64,000 nt of DNA, taken from Streptomyces sp. GESEQ-4 (GTDB lineage Bacteria > Actinomycetota > Actinomycetes > Streptomycetales > Streptomycetaceae). Under the pieces are notes generated by a model, which worked only from the letters and a program-made list of their open reading frames with translations, did not search any database and was not told where the DNA came from. A program made the translations under genes and the position numbers. Positions 59,361-64,000 of this stretch are shown piece by piece. The DNA is taken from NCBI RefSeq assembly GCF_017948455.1, contig NZ_JAFFSU010000027.1:1-64000 (forward strand), in the 5' to 3' direction. How positions within the stretch are numbered: the first letter of the stretch is position 1; each line of letters opens with the position of its first letter.

Positions 59361-60377
59361 CTAGAGGTCTTCCTGCCAGGCGGCGAGTGCGAGGCCGGGC
59401 TCGTCCTTCTGGCGGGCGAGGCGCAGGACGCCGTCCGGGGTCATGCTGGCGGCCACGACGCGTCCCTCGGCGTCCTCCGCCAGGGCGACCCGGGTGCCTG
59501 ACGGGAGCTGCGGGCCGGACTCGGTCCACCACAGGCCCGCCGACTCCAGTTCGGTCGGGTAGGCGGCGAAGGCGACACGGCCGGAGGCCGAGCGCTGTGC
59601 GAGCAGGGTGCAGTCGTGGCCGTCCAGGACACAGCGGGCGGTGGCCACCGGGCCGGGGCCCACGGCGGCGATGAGCGCGACCGGATCGCCGCCCGGCCGC
59701 CACGCGTACAGCATGCCCTCGGGGTCCGCGAAGAACAGCGTCGTCTGCTCCTTCGAGGTCGGCAGCGCGCTCAGCGTGCCCGGCTCGATGCGGACGGGCA
59801 GGGGATCGGCCGCGATCGGGCGGGCGCCGGCTTCCTGCTGATGCCAGCTCAGGATCCCGTCGGGGTTGGTGGCGTACACCTCGACGAGGCCCGACTCCCC
59901 GGTGACGGCGACGAGTTCCTCGTGCACCCTGGAGCCTCTGAGGTTGTGCCAGGCGTTCCAGCCGCCGCGTTCCTTCTGGTTGATGGTGTGGACGCCCTTG
60001 CTGCGGTTGCGCACGAAGAGGTACGCCCGGCCCTCGGCGTCGACGGCGACGGCGGGCGTGCCGCTCCGCTCGCCGTTCTTCTGGGGATGGCCGATCGGGA
60101 TCCAGTCCAGGGGCGCGAGCAGGGGCCGGAAGTGTGTGGAGTGCACCAGGCCCGACTCGCCCCGCACCGTGGGCCGCCAGGCGACCAGATGGGCGTAGCC
60201 GTCGGCACCTTGGCCGACCGCGAACCCTGCCTGCACACTCTGCTCGCCGCCCACGCGGCGCGGGGCGTCCCACGGGCCGCCGGGGACGCGTTCCGCCCGG
60301 CACAGGACGGCGTCGTCCGACAGCCAGTAGACGCCGAGGCGGCCGTCGCGGCCGCGGATGAGCCAGTCGCCGTTCAC
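59361..60377 (-). CDS. Hypothetical beta-propeller-like protein
   Basis: 338 residues from GTG 60377. No signal peptide. Repeated short segments such as DGRLGVYWLSDDAV, DGYAHLVAWRP, EGRAYLFVRN, SGLVEVYATNPDG, EGMLYAWRPGG and EGRVVAASMTPDG, about 45-50 residues apart with a D/E-G turn and aromatic strands, suggest a six- or seven-bladed propeller of the PLL/sialidase-like type. No catalytic residues recognised. Possibly a carbohydrate or protein-binding scaffold. Confidence 0.8.
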   Translation of the reverse strand: MNGDWLIRGRDGRLGVYWLSDDAVLCRAERVPGGPWDAPRRVGGEQSVQAGFAVGQGADGYAHLVAWRPTVRGESGLVHSTHFRPLLAPLDWIPIGHPQKNGERSGTPAVAVDAEGRAYLFVRNRSKGVHTINQKERGGWNAWHNLRGSRVHEELVAVTGESGLVEVYATNPDGILSWHQQEAGARPIAADPLPVRIEPGTLSALPTSKEQTTLFFADPEGMLYAWRPGGDPVALIAAVGPGPVATARCVLDGHDCTLLAQRSASGRVAFAAYPTELESAGLWWTESGPQLPSGTRVALAEDAEGRVVAASMTPDGVLRLARQKDEPGLALAAWQEDL

Positions 60378-60572
60378 CGCCTCACTCTATTCGGGCCGAA
60401 CCGCGGACCGGGGATCGGCCCCCGCCTGGTCACAGCCGTTCGGGGCCGACACTTCTCCCGCGCGGCCGGACGGCCGCGCCCGCGTCTTCCGGCGCCGAAA
60501 CCGGGCAGGCATTCCTCTACGTTGGACAGACGTGGCACGCGCGCACACCCGCGACACAGAAAGTTGACGCAG

Positions 60573-61463
60573 ATGACCGACCAGCTGACCGTGAGCGTCC
60601 TGGGCACCGGGATCATGGGGGCCGCGATGGCCCGTAACCTCGCGAAGTCCGGCCTCGCCGTGCGGGCCTGGAACCGCACCCGCGCCAAGGCGGAGCCCCT
60701 CGCCGCCGACGGCGCGTACATCGCAGACACGCCCGCCGACGCCGTCCGGGGTGCCGATGTCGTACTGACCATGCTGTACGACGGTCCCGCCGCGCTGGAC
60801 GTCATGGACGAGGCCGCGTCCGGCCTGCGTCCCGGTGCCGTCTGGGTGCAGTCCACCACCGCCGGTCTCGACTCGATCGCCGATCTGGCCGCCTTCGCCG
60901 AGGGACACGACCTGGTGTTCTACGACGCGCCCGTCCTGGGCACCCGGCAGCCCGCCGAGGCCGGGCAGCTCACCGTGCTCGCCGCCGGGCCGGAGCGGGG
61001 GCGGGAGACCGTGACGCCGGTGTTCGACGCGGTCGGTGCGCGCACCGTGTGGACCGGGGAGGACGGGGCGGCGGGTACCGCGACGCGGCTGAAGCTGGTC
61101 GCCAACAGTTGGGTGATCGCCGCGACCAACGCCACCGGTGAGGTGCTGGCGCTGGCCAAGGCGCTCGAGGTGGATCCGCAGGGGTTCTTCGACCTCATCG
61201 CGGGCGGGCCGCTCGACATGGGCTACCTGCGGGCGAAGGCCGGGCTCGTGCTGGAGAACCGCCTGACGCCCCCTCAGTTCGCCGTGACGACCGCCGCGAA
61301 GGACGCGCGGCTTATCGTCGAGGCGGCTGAGCGGCGGGGGGTACGGCTGGATGTCGCGGCTGCCGGTGCGGAGCGGTTGGAGCGGGCTGTTGTGCAGGGG
61401 CATGGGGGCGAGGACATGGTGGCAGCGTATTTCGCCAGCTTTGACGAGAAGTCGGAGGACTGA
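60573..61463 (+). CDS. NAD(P)-dependent beta-hydroxyacid dehydrogenase (HIBADH / 6PGD-like family)
   Basis: 296 residues from ATG 60573. Rossmann motif SVLGTGIMGAAMARNLAKSG (8-27), substrate-binding DAPVLGTRQPAEAGQLTVLAAG, catalytic-Lys region RLKLVANSW and a helical C-terminal domain (AKDARLIVEAAERRGV). Reduces or oxidises a small beta-hydroxyacid or semialdehyde; the exact substrate cannot be set. Some members act as imine reductases. Confidence 0.9.
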   Translation: MTDQLTVSVLGTGIMGAAMARNLAKSGLAVRAWNRTRAKAEPLAADGAYIADTPADAVRGADVVLTMLYDGPAALDVMDEAASGLRPGAVWVQSTTAGLDSIADLAAFAEGHDLVFYDAPVLGTRQPAEAGQLTVLAAGPERGRETVTPVFDAVGARTVWTGEDGAAGTATRLKLVANSWVIAATNATGEVLALAKALEVDPQGFFDLIAGGPLDMGYLRAKAGLVLENRLTPPQFAVTTAAKDARLIVEAAERRGVRLDVAAAGAERLERAVVQGHGGEDMVAAYFASFDEKSED

Positions 61464-61956
61464 GCGGCGGGGTGGGGCTGGGCGGAGGTGGGTCGCGCGG
61501 CCCGGCGGGGTGGCTGAGGCGGGTGGGTCACGCAGCCCGGCGCGAGGGCTGAGGCGGGGGTGGGTCGCGCAGCCCGGCGCTGACGGGGTGCCGCCTGCGC
61601 CCACCCGTGCCGCCCCAGGCGGCACGCATGCCCGCAGCTGGGCGGTACGGGGGTCGCAGCTTGAGGCGACGGCAACCCACCGCCTGCAGGGTGGAGCGCC
61701 GACCCAGACCGCACGCATGCCCGCAGCTGGGCGGTACGGGGGTCGCAGCTTGGCGGGACGGCAGCCCGTCGGCTGCTGGGTGGGCGCCGATCCAGGCCGC
61801 ACGGCTGCCCGCAGCTGAGCGGGACGGGGGGCGCAGCTTGGCGGGACGGCAGCCCGTCGGCTGCTGGGTGGGCGCCGATCCAGGCCGCACGGCTGCCCGC
61901 AGCTGAGCGGGACGGGGGTCCGCAGCTTGGCGGGCGCCGCGTGCGACCCTAGGCCC
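61464..61956. other. 493-bp gene-free region filled by repeat array
   Basis: Between the dehydrogenase and the NYN gene. Open frames here show repeated low-complexity peptides (for example WAVGADPGRTAARS-like) due to the underlying repeats and are not credited as genes. Only the last 20 bases precede the NYN ATG. Confidence 0.7.
61487..61935 (-). repeat. Composite tandem-repeat array B (36-bp x3, then about 88-bp x3.5)
   Basis: GGTGGGTCGCGCAGCCCGGC or variants start at 61487, 61522 and 61559. Then units starting CCCGCAGCTGRGCGG recur at 61631, 61720, 61808 and 61896, period 88-89, and the last two units are nearly identical. Read on the minus strand this is the same family as array A at 41238-41580, so the two form a 20-kb-spaced inverted pair. 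Confidence 0.85.
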
Positions 61957-62331
61957 ATGGGTGATGAATCTCCGCTGCTTGTCATCGTCGACGCGGCGAA
62001 TGTCGTCGGGTCGGTTCCCGATGGGTGGTGGCGGGATCGGCGGGGGGCCGCGGAGCGGTTGCGGGATGTGCTGGCTGCTGATGGGGTGCCGGGGCATCTC
62101 GGGCCCGTGGAGATCGTGCTCGTCGTGGAGGGGGCCGCTCGGGGGGTCGCGTCCGTGCCCGGCGTGCGGGTCGAGGGGGCGAGTGGGAGCGGGGACGATC
62201 ACATGGTCGAGTTGGTCGCGCGGGCGAGCGGTCGGGACTGTCTCGTCGTCACGGCCGACCGTGAACTGCGGCGCCGGGTGACGGAGTTGGGCGCGGAGGT
62301 CACCGGCCCCCGGTCGGTCCGCCGCCGGTGA
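61957..62331 (+). CDS. NYN/PIN-like domain protein (predicted RNase)
   Basis: 124 residues from ATG 61957. Acidic metal-binding positions of the PIN/NYN fold: LLVIVDAANVVGSVPDGWW, VEIVLVVEG, GSGDDHMVELV and CLVVTADRELRRRVTELGA. Predicted single-stranded RNA endonuclease. It is small and complete. Its 3' end overlaps the convergent hypothetical gene by 32 bases. Confidence 0.85.
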   Translation: MGDESPLLVIVDAANVVGSVPDGWWRDRRGAAERLRDVLAADGVPGHLGPVEIVLVVEGAARGVASVPGVRVEGASGSGDDHMVELVARASGRDCLVVTADRELRRRVTELGAEVTGPRSVRRR

Positions 62332-62605
62332 TCTCGTACCCGGCGAGCGACAGCCGCATCCCGCACTGGTCCTCGGCCTCCACCGTCACCCGCTGCCCCC
62401 AGTGGGCGGTGAGGCGCTGGGCCACGTCGACCAGGCGGCGGCGCTCCTGCGGGGTGTAGGCGGGGAAGCGGGTCCAGCCGCGTTCGGCGATCTGGTTGCC
62501 CAGTTCGTGGAACAGGGCCGACCTGGTGCGCTGTTCCTCCTCGTCGCTGAGCGGGGTGGACTCTTCGCCTCCCGTGTACCGCACGTTGTACAGGTCTCGG
62601 ATCAC
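62300..62605 (-). CDS. Conserved hypothetical protein
   Basis: 101 residues from GTG 62605. Not recognised by function. Acidic, mostly helical (LSDEEEQRTRSALFHELGNQ), with YTPQERRRLVDVAQRLTAHW and a terminal strand EDQCGMRLSLAGYEI. Convergent overlap with the NYN gene. Confidence 0.7.
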   Translation of the reverse strand: MIRDLYNVRYTGGEESTPLSDEEEQRTRSALFHELGNQIAERGWTRFPAYTPQERRRLVDVAQRLTAHWGQRVTVEAEDQCGMRLSLAGYEITGGGPTGGR

Positions 62606-62717
62606 TGATGGCTCGCCGTTCCGGTCGGGTATGTGTCCGGTGAGCCTACCGACCCGCCTACCGACCCCGCAGTCTCCGCCGGAGCGGGCCGCGGGGCCGG
62701 ATCGGTGGCTGGGCCCG

Positions 62718-64000
62718 CTACTGGGCGTCTCCGGGCTTCGGCGGCTTCACCACGTCGCTGACCTTCGTCTCCGCGTGCCGTCCGAGACGGCTGTGGGAGC
62801 GGCCGTAGACGAAGTACACGACGAAGCCGGCGGCCATCCAGACGGCGAAGCGGACCCAGGTCTCGGCGGGCAGGTTGAGCATCAGCCACAGCGAGGCGCA
62901 CACCGACAGGATCGGGATGAACGGCACCCACGGGGTGCGGAAGGCCCGGTGCAGGTCGGGGCGGCTACGCCGCAGGATGATCACGCCGATCGCGACGACC
63001 ACGAAGGCGAACAACGTGCCGATGTTCACCAGCTCCGCCAGCTCGCTGAGCGGGGTGAAGCCGGCGAGGATCGCGATGAGCACGCCGAGCAGGATGGTCG
63101 GCCGGTGCGGGGTCTTGAACCGCGGATGGACGTGGGAGAAGAAGCGCGGCAGCAGTCCGTCACGGCTCATCGCGAAGAAGACCCGGGTCTGGCCGAGCAG
63201 CAGGATCATGCAGACCGTCGTCAGGCCGACCGCGGCGCCGAAGCTGATGAAGCCCGCGAACCAGGGATGCCCGGTGGCCTTGAAGGCGTCCGCGAGCGGG
63301 GCGGTGATGGACAGATCGGTGTAGTGCTGCATGCCGGTCACGACGATCGACACGGCGACATACAGGGCCGTGCAGATGACGAGCGAGCCGAGGATGCCGC
63401 GGGGCATGTCGCGCTGTGGGTTCTTGGTCTCCTCGGCGGCCGTGGCGACGACGTCGAAGCCGATGAAGGCGAAGAAGACGACGGAGGCGGCGGTGAAGAT
63501 GCCCATCACGCCGAAGTTGGAGGGCGCCCAGCCGAACATCAACTGGATGAGCGGGGATTGCAGGCTCTCCCCCGCATCCACGGCCTGCGCCTTCGGGATG
63601 AACGGGTCGTAGTTGTCGCCGTCGATGAAGAAGGCGCCCGCGATGATCACGGTCAGCACCACCGTCACCTTGATGGCGACGACGAGCGAGGTGACCCGCG
63701 CGGAGAGCTTGGTGCCGACCACGAGGATGGCGGTGAGCAGCAGGACGAGCGCGGCGGCGAGGATGTCGAAGCCGAAGCCGTCGGCGCCGTCTCTGGTGCC
63801 GAGCGCCTCGGGCAGCTCCCAGCCCGCGTTGTCCATCAGCGAGGCGATGTAGCCGGACCAGCCGACGGCCACCACCGCCGTGCCGAGCGCGAACTCCAGG
63901 ACCAGGTCCCAGCCGATGGTCCAGGCCGGCAGTTCGCCGAGAGAGGCGTACGAGAACGTGTACGCGGAGCCCGCCACCGGGACCGTGGAGGCGAACTCGG
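62718..64000 (-). CDS. Amino acid permease (APC family, cationic-type), 5' end outside window
   Basis: The last 427 or so residues; the coding frame continues beyond 64000, so the start is missing. About ten to eleven membrane helices: TVPVAGSAYTFSYASLGELP (APC motif, helix 3), FFAFIGFDVVATAAEETKNPQRDMPRGI, LLLGQTRVFFAMSRDGLLP and HPRFKTPHRPTILLG. Strong match to CAT/YfnA-type proton-coupled amino-acid transporters. The C-terminal tail is Lys/Pro-rich. Substrate likely a basic or broad-range amino acid. Confidence 0.93.
   Translation of the reverse strand, partial: EFASTVPVAGSAYTFSYASLGELPAWTIGWDLVLEFALGTAVVAVGWSGYIASLMDNAGWELPEALGTRDGADGFGFDILAAALVLLLTAILVVGTKLSARVTSLVVAIKVTVVLTVIIAGAFFIDGDNYDPFIPKAQAVDAGESLQSPLIQLMFGWAPSNFGVMGIFTAASVVFFAFIGFDVVATAAEETKNPQRDMPRGILGSLVICTALYVAVSIVVTGMQHYTDLSITAPLADAFKATGHPWFAGFISFGAAVGLTTVCMILLLGQTRVFFAMSRDGLLPRFFSHVHPRFKTPHRPTILLGVLIAILAGFTPLSELAELVNIGTLFAFVVVAIGVIILRRSRPDLHRAFRTPWVPFIPILSVCASLWLMLNLPAETWVRFAVWMAAGFVVYFVYGRSHSRLGRHAETKVSDVVKPPKPGDAQ

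Noticed and set aside
57079..60303. A 1074-codon open frame antisense to thiolase and fadB
   Set aside because: It spans two recognised enzymes, a terminator and part of another gene, with no domain of its own.

Overview
The window is about 64 kb of very GC-rich DNA with GTG starts, strong third-position GC bias and gene families typical of a Streptomyces (or close relative) chromosome. Diagnostic loci include a whiI-type sporulation regulator next to an RNase D gene, hemE, and a DUF3000 gene; hemY-hemQ (coproporphyrin-dependent heme route); a conservon (kinase-like sensor, roadblock protein, DUF742 protein, small GTPase); and murC-msrB. Gene order matches what I recall of the S. coelicolor SCO6026-SCO6069 neighbourhood. 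No tRNA, rRNA, CRISPR, prophage or intact insertion sequence was seen. This looks like core chromosome, not an island.

Layout. 0.1-8.0 kb: a quaternary-amine (osmoprotectant) ABC transporter on the minus strand, whose binding-protein gene is separated from its permease/ATPase genes by a plus-strand four-gene conservon. 8.2-11.6 kb: a hypothetical gene, then a minus-strand redox operon of ferric-reductase-like flavocytochrome, a protein with two tandem FMN-binding domains, and the flavin transferase ApbE. 11.7-17.2 kb: two two-component systems flanking an epimerase and a decayed DinB gene. 17.3-23.8 kb: a GT2 / DUF2064 / methyltransferase operon, a membrane protein plus molybdopterin oxidoreductase, a large integral membrane protein carrying an in-frame dispersed repeat, and a flippase-like protein. 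23.9-27.1 kb: msrB, murC, a conserved protein and a RibD-like reductase. 27.3-34.9 kb: zapE, a small secreted protein, carbonic anhydrase plus SulP transporter, an SPFH protein, a PhoX-like Tat protein, a deacetylase lipoprotein and a 59-residue zinc ribbon. 34.9-39.6 kb: an ABC exporter pair, a Pth2-like gene, a desaturase and a methyltransferase. 39.8-45.2 kb: a DUF692 (MNIO) enzyme, DUF4142 and TIGR04222 proteins, and a secreted peptidase. 45.3-53.4 kb: hemQ, hemY, DUF4349, a CoA-disulfide-reductase-like enzyme, rhomboid, hemE and DUF3000. 53.6-59.3 kb: whiI, RNase D and a beta-oxidation operon (thiolase plus FadB). 59.4-64.0 kb: a propeller-like protein, an HIBADH-family dehydrogenase, a NYN/PIN protein and a truncated amino-acid permease.

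Most operons show 4-base GTGA or ATGA stop-start overlaps, indicating translational coupling. Many first genes have a TANNNT-like hexamer 6-8 bases before the start codon, consistent with leaderless transcripts. Gene boundaries are decorated with a dispersed palindromic repeat family (short and long forms). Two composite tandem-repeat arrays lie in opposite orientation at 41.2-41.6 and 61.5-61.9 kb.

The most interesting leads are the DUF692/DUF4142/TIGR04222 group with its poly-C tract, the conservon inside an osmolyte transporter locus, the duplicated flavin-carrier module, the repeat inside a membrane-protein gene, and the candidate sigma-WhiG and sigma-R promoters.
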